Shown here: positions 1 through 7,757 of the stretch, in pieces
Numbering within the stretch: position 1 is the stretch's first letter
Layout: every line of letters begins with the position of its first letter
DNA from: Nocardia fusca NBRC 14340
Lineage (GTDB): Bacteria > Actinomycetota > Actinomycetes > Mycobacteriales > Mycobacteriaceae
Length of the DNA stretch: 64,000 bases
Direction: 5' to 3'
Assembly (NCBI RefSeq): GCF_001618425.1
Contig: NZ_BDCU01000016.1
Span: 62,001 to 126,000 of the forward strand
Position numbers and translations under genes: made by a program
Notes under the pieces: generated by a model
The model's input: only the letters and a program-made list of their open reading frames with translations
What the model was told of the DNA's origin: nothing
Databases searched by the model: none

Positions 1-711
1 GTGGCCCGGGAGAACCTGGCCGCGGTGGTGCCGGTGGCGGAACTACCCGGCGACGGCATCGTGAAGATAGCGGTCGACGAGGCCGATTACCTGTCATCCT
101 GGATCCTGGTGCCGGATTGGCTGCTCGTCTCGACGACGAACTTCGAGTATCCGCCGGTCGCCTTCGTTCCGGATCAGCGGAGCCTGCTGATCGTTCCCGG
201 CCATCCGGAGCTGTTGTCCGAGGCCTTCGAAGCGGTCGAACAGGAGTACCGGGAGGCGGCACGGCCGCTCTCGCCCCAGGGCTACACCCTCGACGAATCC
301 GGCCTGGTGATTCCCCTGGACCGGATGACCACCGCGAACGACGCCGAAGTCGCCCGGGCCCGCGCGGTGCTGGCCGGGGCGGAATACCAAGCCCAGCAGC
401 AATGGCTCGAGGAGCACTATCGGGACGAGCTGGAGGTGATCTACGTGAGCAGTCTGATGGTGGCCGAACGCGAAGACGGTATCCATACCGTCACGGTCTG
501 GGGCGAGGGTGTCGACGCCGCCCTGCCGGTAGCCGATTTCCTCGCGTTCGCCACCGACGACGAACGGACCATCATGGTGCCGTTCGACACCGCCGTCGAT
601 CTCACCGGAATCACCCCGATGCCCGGTATCCACCCGCCACGCTTCCGCACCGGCGGATGGCCCGATCCCGCGGTGTTCGAACGTCTCACGGAGGCCGCGG
701 TCGCGTTCTGA
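1..711 (+). CDS. hypothetical protein, possibly 5'-truncated by the window edge
   Basis: Reads from a GTG at the first base, so the true start may lie upstream. The 236 visible residues are acidic and soluble, with no signal peptide or membrane segment. The protein has a hydrophobic, beta-rich N-terminal part (residues 25-70), a helical charged middle (around 80-150) and a C-terminal part rich in Pro and aromatic residues. I do not recognise a family. It ends 54 bp before the convergent acyl-CoA synthetase gene, so it is probably the end of another transcription unit. Coding is supported by strong third-position GC bias and by the lack of a competing frame with sensible composition. Confidence 0.7.
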   Translation: MARENLAAVVPVAELPGDGIVKIAVDEADYLSSWILVPDWLLVSTTNFEYPPVAFVPDQRSLLIVPGHPELLSEAFEAVEQEYREAARPLSPQGYTLDESGLVIPLDRMTTANDAEVARARAVLAGAEYQAQQQWLEEHYRDELEVIYVSSLMVAEREDGIHTVTVWGEGVDAALPVADFLAFATDDERTIMVPFDTAVDLTGITPMPGIHPPRFRTGGWPDPAVFERLTEAAVAF

Positions 712-765
712 CAGCAGCGAAACGAGGGCGGTGGCCGCGGGATCGGTCCGGCGGCGCCCGCTCAC

Positions 766-2298
766 TCATTCCCGGAGTTCGGAACGGATCACGTTCTTCA
801 ATACCTTGCCGACTTTCGAGCGCGGTAGATCCGGCCAGATCTCCACCTGCTTGGGAGCTTTCACGCTGCCGATACGCTGCTTGACGAACGAGATCAGCTC
901 GTCGGTGGTCACCGTATGCCCCGGCCGCAGGCGCACCACCGCGGTGACTCGTTCACCCCACTTCTCGTCGGGGAGGCCTACCACCGCGCTCTCGGCCACC
1001 GCCGCGTGCGCGAGGACGGCCTGCTCGACTTCGGCGGAGTAGACATTGAATCCACCGGTGATGATCATGTCCTTGGCGCGGTCGACGACAAAAAGGAAAT
1101 TGTCCTCGTCCAGATAACCGATATCACCGGTATGGTGCCAGCCGTACGCGCTGACTTCCGCTGTCGCGGCAGGGTTCTCGTGGTAGCCGTCCATAACCAG
1201 CGGGCCCCGCACCACGATCTCACCGCGCTCGCCGGGCGGCAGGAGCGTGCCCCGCTCGTCCATGATGGCGACCGTCGTCAGTGGCGTGGGCCGACCGGCC
1301 GAGGCGAGACGCTCGGTGGCGACCGAGCCGTCGGGCCGGAAATGATCGGCCGGTGCGAGGGTGGCGATCATATTCGGTGCTTCGGTCTGGCCGAACAACT
1401 GTCCGAGGACCGGGCCGATACGCGCCAAGGCCTCTTCGAGCCGGGTCGGCGACATCGGTGCGGCGCCGTACCACAGGCAGCGCAGCGACGACAGATCGGT
1501 GCGATCGAGATCGGGATGATCGAGCAGGCCGTAGATCACCGTCGGGGGCAGGAACGCGTGGGTGATCCGGTGTCGCGCGGCGAGGGCGAGGAACTGCCCG
1601 ATATCGGGCGCGGGCATGATGACGATCTCACCGCCGAGGCCGAGGATCGGGAAGGTGAGAACGCCCGCCGAATGGGTGAGCGGCGCGAGGGCGAGGTAGC
1701 GTGGACGGTCGCCGAACGGATAGCTCATCAGCGCCAGCGCGGTCGAGGTCATCATATTGAGCTCGGTCAGCCGCACCCCCTTCGGTCGGCCGGTGGTCCC
1801 GCCGGTTCCGGCGAGCATGCACAGCCCGTCCGCCGGGCGCCGGCGCATGTCGGGTTCGGCACGGTGCGCGGCCAGCCACGTATCGAACGCGATCGCGCCC
1901 TCGGTGTCGCCGTCCAGGCAGACCAGCCACTCCAGCCGAGGTAGCCGGTCGCGGATACGGGCCACCAGGCCGGCGAAGCTCTTCTGGAAGAAGAGCAGCC
2001 GGCAGCCGAACAGGTCGAAGAGCCGACGGTTCTCCTCGGCCTCGTTGCGCGGGTTGACCGGGCACCACACCGCACCGGCGCGCGATATGCCGAAGACGCA
2101 GGTCAGGGCGAGCGGGTCGTTGGCCGACAGGACCGCGACCCGGTCTCCGGCCTCGATCCCGGTGTGCTGCAGGGCGCCGGCGACGGCCACCGAATCGTCA
2201 TATACCTCACCGTAGGTGCGTGTTGTTCCGCCGGAGGTGAGGCAGGGGGCCGCGCGGCCGAGCGAGACCCCCTTGTCGAGATAGTCCGCGAGTCGCAT
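766..2298 (-). CDS. AMP-dependent acyl-CoA synthetase/ligase
   Basis: A 510-residue member of the ANL (AMP-binding) superfamily, which activates a carboxylic acid to an acyl-adenylate and then a CoA thioester. Visible motifs are the P-loop-like region LAGTGGTTGRPKGV (about residue 165), the YGAAPMS and GQTE core motifs, and the YGWHHTGDIGYLDEDNF and GGFNVYSAEVE segments. The catalytic lysine is near the C-terminus in RSKVGKVLK. Start chosen at ATG 2298 (MRLADYLDKG); the open frame runs further upstream but only through the preceding gene. It starts 2 bp after the stop of the saccharopine-dehydrogenase-like gene, so the two are cotranscribed with the SDR upstream. The substrate is unknown; a fatty, aromatic or steroid-side-chain acid is possible. 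Confidence 0.93.
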   Translation of the reverse strand: MRLADYLDKGVSLGRAAPCLTSGGTTRTYGEVYDDSVAVAGALQHTGIEAGDRVAVLSANDPLALTCVFGISRAGAVWCPVNPRNEAEENRRLFDLFGCRLLFFQKSFAGLVARIRDRLPRLEWLVCLDGDTEGAIAFDTWLAAHRAEPDMRRRPADGLCMLAGTGGTTGRPKGVRLTELNMMTSTALALMSYPFGDRPRYLALAPLTHSAGVLTFPILGLGGEIVIMPAPDIGQFLALAARHRITHAFLPPTVIYGLLDHPDLDRTDLSSLRCLWYGAAPMSPTRLEEALARIGPVLGQLFGQTEAPNMIATLAPADHFRPDGSVATERLASAGRPTPLTTVAIMDERGTLLPPGERGEIVVRGPLVMDGYHENPAATAEVSAYGWHHTGDIGYLDEDNFLFVVDRAKDMIITGGFNVYSAEVEQAVLAHAAVAESAVVGLPDEKWGERVTAVVRLRPGHTVTTDELISFVKQRIGSVKAPKQVEIWPDLPRSKVGKVLKNVIRSELRE

Positions 2299-2300
2299 CG

Positions 2301-3428
2301 TCAGCGGTGCACCGTGACGATGGGATCGAGGACGAGCCCGAACGCGCGCAGCGTGCCGAGCAGTTCCCGATGCCCGAATGCCCGGCAGCTCGAGGCGAAC
2401 CCGGTCACCCGCGGGGACTCCTGCAACAGGGCGGCCGCGGCATGGGCGTTGAGCAGCGCGGTCTGTTTGTAGTTGCAGTTGCCGTGGATCAGGCAGTGTG
2501 CCCGGCCCAACGGCCCGGAGGCGTACACCGAGTCGAGCGAGGTGTTGATCCGCGGATTCTCCCGCGGCGGCATCTCGCTGCGGATGGCGGCGGACTGTTC
2601 GTCGATGATGCGGTACTTCTCCGCCTCCGACTTCCCGTCCATCTGCGCCAGGGCCGCCGCCACCAGTTGTGGCACACCGAGCATCAGCGGGCGGTTCATG
2701 ACACCGCCGAGCGCGCGCACATTCGCGACCCGCGGATCGTTCTTGAACCACACCGGATGCGAGGTACCGCCCCACGGCAGCGCCAGGCCGAGTTCGTGCT
2801 GCCCGGGCACCACCACCTGGTAGAGCCCTTCGTCGACCGGCCACTCCACGTACTCGTTCTGCTCGAGGTAGTAGGCCTCGGCGAAAGCGGCATTGGTGAG
2901 GATCGTGTTGGTGGAGGCGACGGTCGGGTGCCCTTTCCAGAACACCTCGATATCGAGGGTGTCCAGGCCGGGGTTCTCCAGGCAGATATTGGCCGCGATC
3001 TCACCGATGGTGTACATCTGCGCCAGGCCCGGGGTGAGCAACAGTGCGCGGGAGGCGAATTCGGCACCGTACCGTTCCTGGGCGTCGATCATCCAGTTCT
3101 GCTCACCGTTGGTATCGGTGTAGTGCGCGCCGATCTCCAGGCACGCCTCGACCACCGGATGCCCGTACCGGGCGAACGGACCGACCGTGTTGAGCACGAC
3201 CCGCGCGCCCCGGAATGCCTCGGCCAGCGCCGCGCTCGTGTGCTCGACCTCGGCGATCTCGTGGTCCACGGTGTCGATACCGGGCACCGCGTCGACCGCC
3301 GCTTTCAGCCGCGCGTGGTCGCGGCCCGCGGCCAGGAAGGGAATACCGTACTCGCGCAGGTATTCACAGATCAGCCGGCCGGTGTAGCCGGAGGCGCCGT
3401 AGACGACGACCTGTTTGTCGGTAGGCAT
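2301..3428 (-). CDS. saccharopine-dehydrogenase-like NAD(P)-binding oxidoreductase
   Basis: A 375-residue soluble protein with an N-terminal Rossmann motif, VVYGASGYTGRLI (residues 8-20), followed by the pattern typical of saccharopine dehydrogenase-like and trans-acting enoyl-reductase-like proteins (RVVLNTVGPFARYG around residue 80). The C-terminal half resembles the group annotated as DUF5938, although I cannot confirm that by search. It is the middle gene of a minus-strand operon (SDR, this gene, acyl-CoA synthetase), about 60 bp after the SDR and 2 bp before the ligase. Grouping with an SDR and an acyl-CoA ligase suggests oxidation or reduction of a lipid or cyclic substrate before CoA activation. 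The reaction is not known. Confidence 0.85.
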   Translation of the reverse strand: MPTDKQVVVYGASGYTGRLICEYLREYGIPFLAAGRDHARLKAAVDAVPGIDTVDHEIAEVEHTSAALAEAFRGARVVLNTVGPFARYGHPVVEACLEIGAHYTDTNGEQNWMIDAQERYGAEFASRALLLTPGLAQMYTIGEIAANICLENPGLDTLDIEVFWKGHPTVASTNTILTNAAFAEAYYLEQNEYVEWPVDEGLYQVVVPGQHELGLALPWGGTSHPVWFKNDPRVANVRALGGVMNRPLMLGVPQLVAAALAQMDGKSEAEKYRIIDEQSAAIRSEMPPRENPRINTSLDSVYASGPLGRAHCLIHGNCNYKQTALLNAHAAAALLQESPRVTGFASSCRAFGHRELLGTLRAFGLVLDPIVTVHR

Positions 3429-3488
3429 GGTGGTGTTCTCTCCTCGTCATCGGATGGAAGGTGAGCGGTGGGCGGAACGGGGCTGTCG

Positions 3489-4292
3489 CTACATGCCCAT
3501 TCCGCCGTCGACCGGCAGTCCGGCACCGGTGATGAACTTCGCCGCGTCGGAGGCGAGGAATACGACCGCGTCGGCCATATCGTCGACCTGGCCCAGCCGG
3601 CCCAGCGGCGTGAGTTCGGCGACCGCCTGCGCCGCGGCCTCCGGGGAGGGGAACAATCCCAGTTCGGCACAGTCGACAGCGAGTTTGTTCCCCATCGCGG
3701 TGGGGGTCAGGGCGGGATAGATCGAGTTGACGCGCACGCCGTAGCCGAGTTTGCCGGACTCCGCGGCAGCCACCCTGGTCAGCCGGTCGATCCCCGATTT
3801 GGTGGCCGAATAGACGCTGATCCCGGGAAACGCGATCGTCGCGGCGACCGAGGCGATGTTCACCACGGCCCCACCGCGCCCGGCGGCCCCGCCCGGCCGC
3901 ATGGCCCGGAACGCGTGTTTGATACCGAGCGCGGTGCCGAGCAGATTGACATCGAGCATGGTGCGGGCCTGTTCGGGATCGAGATCGGCCAGCAGGCTGG
4001 TGACCTCCACACCCGCGTTGTTGACCACGATGTCCAGCCCGCCCAGCGCGCCGACGGTCGTGGTGACCGCACGTTCCCACGCGCCGTCGTCGGTGACGTC
4101 CAGCGAGACGAGTTCGGCCCGGCTCCCCTGCGCCCGCAGTTTCTCGACCATCGCGGCGCCGCCGTCGGCGTCGATATCGGCGATCGCCACCGCCGCGCCG
4201 GCCTCGGTCAGCGCTTGGGCCATCCCCGCCCCCAGCCCGCGCGCACCCCCGGTGACCAGCGCAGCGCGTCCGCCCAGGTCGTAACTCGTCAT
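3489..4292 (-). CDS. SDR family NAD(P)-dependent oxidoreductase
   Basis: A 267-residue classical short-chain dehydrogenase. The cofactor motif TGGARGLG is near residue 14, the NNAG motif near residue 90, the catalytic Ser is in NIASVAAT, and the YSATK motif supplies Tyr and Lys. The C-terminus ends in GAGLPVDGGMGM, as in typical 3-oxoacyl/alcohol SDRs. Start ATG 4292 has a purine-rich Shine-Dalgarno (GAGAGGAA) about 6 bp upstream. It is the promoter-proximal gene of the operon and is divergent from the TetR gene at 4493, with a repeated operator between them, so it is probably repressed by that TetR protein. An Asp in IADIDAD after beta-strand 2 favours NAD over NADP. Confidence 0.93.
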   Translation of the reverse strand: MTSYDLGGRAALVTGGARGLGAGMAQALTEAGAAVAIADIDADGGAAMVEKLRAQGSRAELVSLDVTDDGAWERAVTTTVGALGGLDIVVNNAGVEVTSLLADLDPEQARTMLDVNLLGTALGIKHAFRAMRPGGAAGRGGAVVNIASVAATIAFPGISVYSATKSGIDRLTRVAAAESGKLGYGVRVNSIYPALTPTAMGNKLAVDCAELGLFPSPEAAAQAVAELTPLGRLGQVDDMADAVVFLASDAAKFITGAGLPVDGGMGM

Positions 4293-4375
4293 ATCCGTTC
4301 CTCTCTCGAAAGCAGGCGACACTGTGATCTGAGCCACAAAACCGACGTGGTGTGTCGCAAGCCACAGTAGGGCGG

Positions 4376-4431
4376 AATCTTGACAGTCGTCAAGGAAAAT
4401 CTTGACAGTCGTCCAAAGGTTGGCAGTCGTC
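4376..4431. promoter_or_regulatory. repeated TetR-type operator between SDR operon and TetR gene
   Basis: The 16-bp sequence AATCTTGACAGTCGTC occurs twice as a perfect direct repeat (4376-4391 and 4398-4413), 22 bp apart. A third, weaker copy, TTGGCAGTCGTC, lies at 4420-4431. The first copy is also an inverted repeat, CTTGAC-AGTC-GTCAAG (4379-4394). The second is an imperfect one, CTTGAC-AGTC-GTCCAA (4401-4416). Position between divergent genes, symmetry and repetition make this the likely operator for the TetR protein at 4493. Binding itself is inference. Confidence 0.75.
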
Positions 4432-4492
4432 GTGGCCTTACACTCAGGAGGAGCCGGGCAGATGAGATCCGAACCGAGAAGATTGCAAACGA

Positions 4493-5125
4493 GTGACACA
4501 GGCCGCTGATCCCAGATCCCGCATAGACGAGCGCGCTCGCGACAAGTTCGCGGCGAAGCGCACCGAGCTCGCGCTGGCCACCCTGCACACGCTCGCCGAG
4601 CGTGGCTACGCCCATACGAGCCTGCGGGAGATCGCGCAGAACTCCGAATACTCCCACGGGGTCCTGCACTACTATTTCCGCGACAAGATCGACCTGCTCG
4701 TGCATGCCGTCCGGCAATACGAGGCGGTCTGCGTGACCCGCTACGACGATGTCATCGCCTCCGCGCACGACGCCGACGAGCTGCGCGCCGAGTTCATCGC
4801 CACGTTCTCGGCCACGCTCGTGGCCGACGCCGCCATCCACCGGCTCTGGTACGACCTGCGCAACCAGAGCCTGTTCGACAATTCGTTCCGCGACGACGTA
4901 CTCGAGATCGAGGCCCGCCGCGAGGACATGATCTGGCGGGTCGTCTCCCGCTACTGCGAACACCGGGGCAGCGCCCCCACACTCACGCCCGCCGTCGCGT
5001 ACACGACCATAGATGGGATCTTCCAGCGCGCGCTGCTCCACCAACTGGCGGGACGCACCGACGGCGCCGAGACCGTGCGCGATCAGCTGGATTCGGTATT
5101 CGCCCTGCTCGGCGCCCCGCAGTAG
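4493..5125 (+). CDS. TetR family transcriptional regulator
   Basis: A 210-residue one-component regulator. The N-terminal TetR helix-turn-helix covers residues 20-65 (AKRTELALATLHTLAERGYA, then SLREIAQNSEYSHGVLHYYF). The remainder is an all-helical ligand-binding domain with the HYYFRDK motif at the domain border. GTG 4493 is taken as the start because the open frame begins there and the HTH falls at the normal distance. It is divergent from the SDR/oxidoreductase/acyl-CoA synthetase operon with about 200 bp and a repeated operator between them. It is therefore probably the local repressor, relieved by a substrate or CoA thioester of that pathway. Confidence 0.93.
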   Translation: MTQAADPRSRIDERARDKFAAKRTELALATLHTLAERGYAHTSLREIAQNSEYSHGVLHYYFRDKIDLLVHAVRQYEAVCVTRYDDVIASAHDADELRAEFIATFSATLVADAAIHRLWYDLRNQSLFDNSFRDDVLEIEARREDMIWRVVSRYCEHRGSAPTLTPAVAYTTIDGIFQRALLHQLAGRTDGAETVRDQLDSVFALLGAPQ

Positions 5126-5163
5126 CAAAGCGGGACGGCGCCGAGCGCGCTGCTACCTCAGCG

Positions 5164-5513
5164 CTACTCCGCGGCGGCGGACCGGCGGAAATATCCGCGG
5201 GCGGAACCGGGTATCCACAGCAGCGTGAGCACCACCGCGGAGACCGTCCACCCGAAGATCAACGCCGCGTGTACGCCGGCGTCCGGAAAAAGTACCCACA
5301 CCACGAAACGTCCGGCGAGCTGGCAGCCCACAACACAGTCACAGTGACACGCGCCCAGCTGCGGCCGCGCAGGAGCGCGGCATAGATCGGGGCGCCGATC
5401 TAGACCGTGCCGATATTCCATCCCACCGGTGGGACGAGTAGGACGAGCACGTGATCGACGGCGTGCACGCCGATACCCGCGGCGGCGAGTCGCACGGTGA
5501 GCGGTGTGGCCAT
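5164..5513 (-). pseudogene. broken small membrane protein gene (in-frame stop plus frameshift)
   Basis: From ATG 5513 the frame reads MATPLTVRLAAAGIGVHAVD and on to NIGTV, then meets TAG at 5400-5402. Reading through gives IGAPIYAALLRGRSWARVTV in the same frame. After roughly 5325 the sensible protein continues in another frame (LAGRFVVWVLFPDAGVHAAL ... LLWIPGSARGYFRRSAAAE), ending at 5164. If TAG were TGG (Trp) and one base were restored, the product would be about 116 residues with three to four membrane segments. The total length of 350 nt fits a one-base deletion. Decayed gene or sequence error; the family is not recognised. It lies between the TetR gene and DUF4126. Confidence 0.65.
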
Positions 5514-5571
5514 GGTGGAACCTTCGGGTGCGTAAGCGAATGCACACGCTCGGGCACTTACACTCGCCATC

Positions 5572-6183
5572 ATGAGTAGCTGGGTACTTCCCGCCTTCCT
5601 GGGGTTGGGACTCGCGGCCGCCTGCGGCTTCCGCGCTTTCCTGCCGTTGCTGGTACTCAGCGCTGCCGCGCATTTCGGTGTGCTCGGCCTGGATCTCAAC
5701 GAGTCGTTCGCCTGGCTCGGCTCGACCGGGGCGCTGCTCGCGTTGTCGGTCGCGGCCGCTGCCGAGATCCTGGGCGACCTCATCCCGTTCGTCGACAATT
5801 TCTTGTCGCTCATCGGCAATGTCAGCGGCCCGATCGCGGGAGCGATAGCCGCCGGGTCGGTGTTCGAGGCGGCAGATCCGGCCACCGCGGCGATCGCGGG
5901 AATCATTGTCGGCGCCCCCACCGCACTCACCTTCAGCGCGACCCAGACCGGTGTCCGCGCGGCCAGTACCGCCACGACGGGCGGCATCGCGAATCCGGTG
6001 GTGTCGATCGTCGAGGATGTGCTGGCCTTCCTCCTGGTCGCCCTGGCGATAGTGCTGCCGGTCCTGGTGCCGGTCGTGCTGGGGGCGTTGCTGTTCGTCG
6101 CGTGGCGCGCGGTGCGCAGATTCCGCCGCCGGAAACCGGCGTCCGCGCGGCCGGTCGTGACGCAGTCCTCGCGATCGAGCTAG
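5572..6183 (+). CDS. DUF4126 family membrane protein
   Basis: A 203-residue integral membrane protein. It starts with a hydrophobic segment containing GLGLAAACGFRAFLPLLVL, matching the start of DUF4126 proteins. Further hydrophobic stretches are at about 50-70, 85-130 and 150-180. Repeated Gly/Ala motifs (GPIAGAIAAG, AGIIVGAPTAL) also fit the family, and the C-terminal tail is basic (RRFRRRK), consistent with a cytoplasmic end. Start ATG 5572. The function of the family is unknown. It is divergent from the broken membrane gene at 5164-5513, with 58 bp between starts. Confidence 0.88.
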   Translation: MSSWVLPAFLGLGLAAACGFRAFLPLLVLSAAAHFGVLGLDLNESFAWLGSTGALLALSVAAAAEILGDLIPFVDNFLSLIGNVSGPIAGAIAAGSVFEAADPATAAIAGIIVGAPTALTFSATQTGVRAASTATTGGIANPVVSIVEDVLAFLLVALAIVLPVLVPVVLGALLFVAWRAVRRFRRRKPASARPVVTQSSRSS

Positions 6184-6305
6184 ATCCGGGCTCCACCACC
6201 GGTCGCCCGATTCGAGGTCGAGAGGCGCTCGAGTTCTTCCATCGCCATCTCGGACGGGGCCGCACCACCACGAGCCCGACGGGCCCCGGCGATCGGCGAC
6301 CGCGG

Positions 6306-7667
6306 TCAGGAGTCGGAATCCGGCAGGTCCTCGGTGGGGATATACCGGTTCAGTCGATCCGGATCGAGGTCGAGCTCGGCCTCGGTGACCACGCCGTCGG
6401 CCAGCATGTGCAGTACCCATTGCGACTTACCGTTGTTCTTGGCGCGGTAGAGACCTGTATCGGCGGCATCGATCAGGGTTTCGGCCTGGCCGCTCTGCAC
6501 AGTGGTCAGCACGGCGCCGATACTGGCCGAAACCTGCACCCGGTGGCTGTTGGTGGTCACCGGATCGGCCAGGGCGCCCAGCAGGCTGTCCGCCACCCGG
6601 CCCATCTTCCAGGCGTCGACCGGCGGCGGCACCAACGCGACGAATTCGTCGCCGCCGATCCGGGCCACCAGGCAGTCCATGTCCTGCACACTCGTGTGCA
6701 GGCGGTCGGCGACCGCGGTGAGCACCCGGTCGCCGGTGCCGTGGCCGTATCGGTCGTTGATGTGTTTGAAGCGGTCCAGGTCCACGAAGCACAAACCGAT
6801 CTGCTCGTGGCCTCCCGCCTCGTTCATCACGGCGTCGAGCCGCTCCAGCAACTGGCGCCGGTTGGGTAGGCCGGTGAGTGGGTCGTGCCGGGCCTGGCGG
6901 TGTAGTTCCTGGCGCATGCGGTGCTGTTCGGTGACATCCTCGCCCACCGCCAGCAGGTAGTTCGGGTGGCCCGCCGCGCCCTCGACGAAGGTGATGGAGA
7001 AGGAGGCCCATCCGTAGCTGCCGTCGACGCGGCCGATCTGCTGTTCCAGTTTCACCGTGCCCCCGCGCTTGGGCACCAGCTTTTCATAGACGAGCCTACG
7101 GATACGCTCCCGGTCCTCGGGGTGGGCGAATTCGTAGACCGAGATACCGCGGAGCTCATCGACCGGGACGCCGATCATATCGGCGAGCTTCTGGTTCGCG
7201 TCGAGCAGAATGCCGTTGGTGTCGCCAACGGCGATGGCCACTGCCGCGTTCTCGAACACCACCCGGTAACGCGCGTCCGACTGCCGGGTCGGCTCGGCCT
7301 GTTCGGCGTGGTGGGCGGCGATCCGCCGCTGCCGGTGTGTTCCGTACCCCTCGCCCAGTTTGGTGAGGAGAATCGACATCCGCGTCACGGCGGTCGGGCC
7401 GGCATCCGGCTCGAGGAGACCCCACAGGATCGGTGCCGAAACGGCGGGTACATCGTCGACACCCACCTCCATGGTGGCCAGGGCCGCGCCGACCCTGGCC
7501 CCCGCGGTGGCGTCGAACTGGGTCGAGGTGAGGGCTTTTGCCAGATCGTCGACCAGCCAGTGCAGGAACTGGTCGGCAGCCGGGTCGGCCGGGGCGGAGT
7601 CACCGGGCGCCCGCAGTGCCCGCGACCACGAGCGGACCAGTTCATCGTGCCCCGAACCGTCCATCAC
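6306..7667 (-). CDS. PAS-GGDEF diguanylate cyclase
   Basis: A 453-residue cytoplasmic signalling protein. Residues 1-125 are an uncharacterised helical region, about 130-245 form a PAS domain (ARYRVVFENAAVAIAVGDTN, then VGEDVTEQHRM at its end), and 260-430 form a GGDEF domain. The active site is intact: HDPLTGLPNRR, DLDRFKHINDRYGHGTGD and ARIGGDEF. It should therefore make c-di-GMP from two GTP. The four residues five positions before GGDEF are DMDC, not RxxD, so the usual product-inhibition I-site is missing. No EAL domain or membrane segment is present. Start ATG 7667; a second Met follows directly. It is convergent with DUF4126 and co-directional with the downstream terpene-synthase-like gene. 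Confidence 0.92.
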   Translation of the reverse strand: MMDGSGHDELVRSWSRALRAPGDSAPADPAADQFLHWLVDDLAKALTSTQFDATAGARVGAALATMEVGVDDVPAVSAPILWGLLEPDAGPTAVTRMSILLTKLGEGYGTHRQRRIAAHHAEQAEPTRQSDARYRVVFENAAVAIAVGDTNGILLDANQKLADMIGVPVDELRGISVYEFAHPEDRERIRRLVYEKLVPKRGGTVKLEQQIGRVDGSYGWASFSITFVEGAAGHPNYLLAVGEDVTEQHRMRQELHRQARHDPLTGLPNRRQLLERLDAVMNEAGGHEQIGLCFVDLDRFKHINDRYGHGTGDRVLTAVADRLHTSVQDMDCLVARIGGDEFVALVPPPVDAWKMGRVADSLLGALADPVTTNSHRVQVSASIGAVLTTVQSGQAETLIDAADTGLYRAKNNGKSQWVLHMLADGVVTEAELDLDPDRLNRYIPTEDLPDSDS

Positions 7668-7757
7668 ACCCCTTCGTTCATCCAGTGCCCGACACCACCG
7701 CAGCTACAGGTCACCCCTGCCGGGCATCACCACCCCGACTGAGGCCATCCTTCCCTA

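Noticed and set aside
5164-6420. 418-codon minus-strand frame across DUF4126
   Set aside because: Only its last ~50 residues are protein-like, and these belong to the broken membrane gene; the rest is the antisense of DUF4126.
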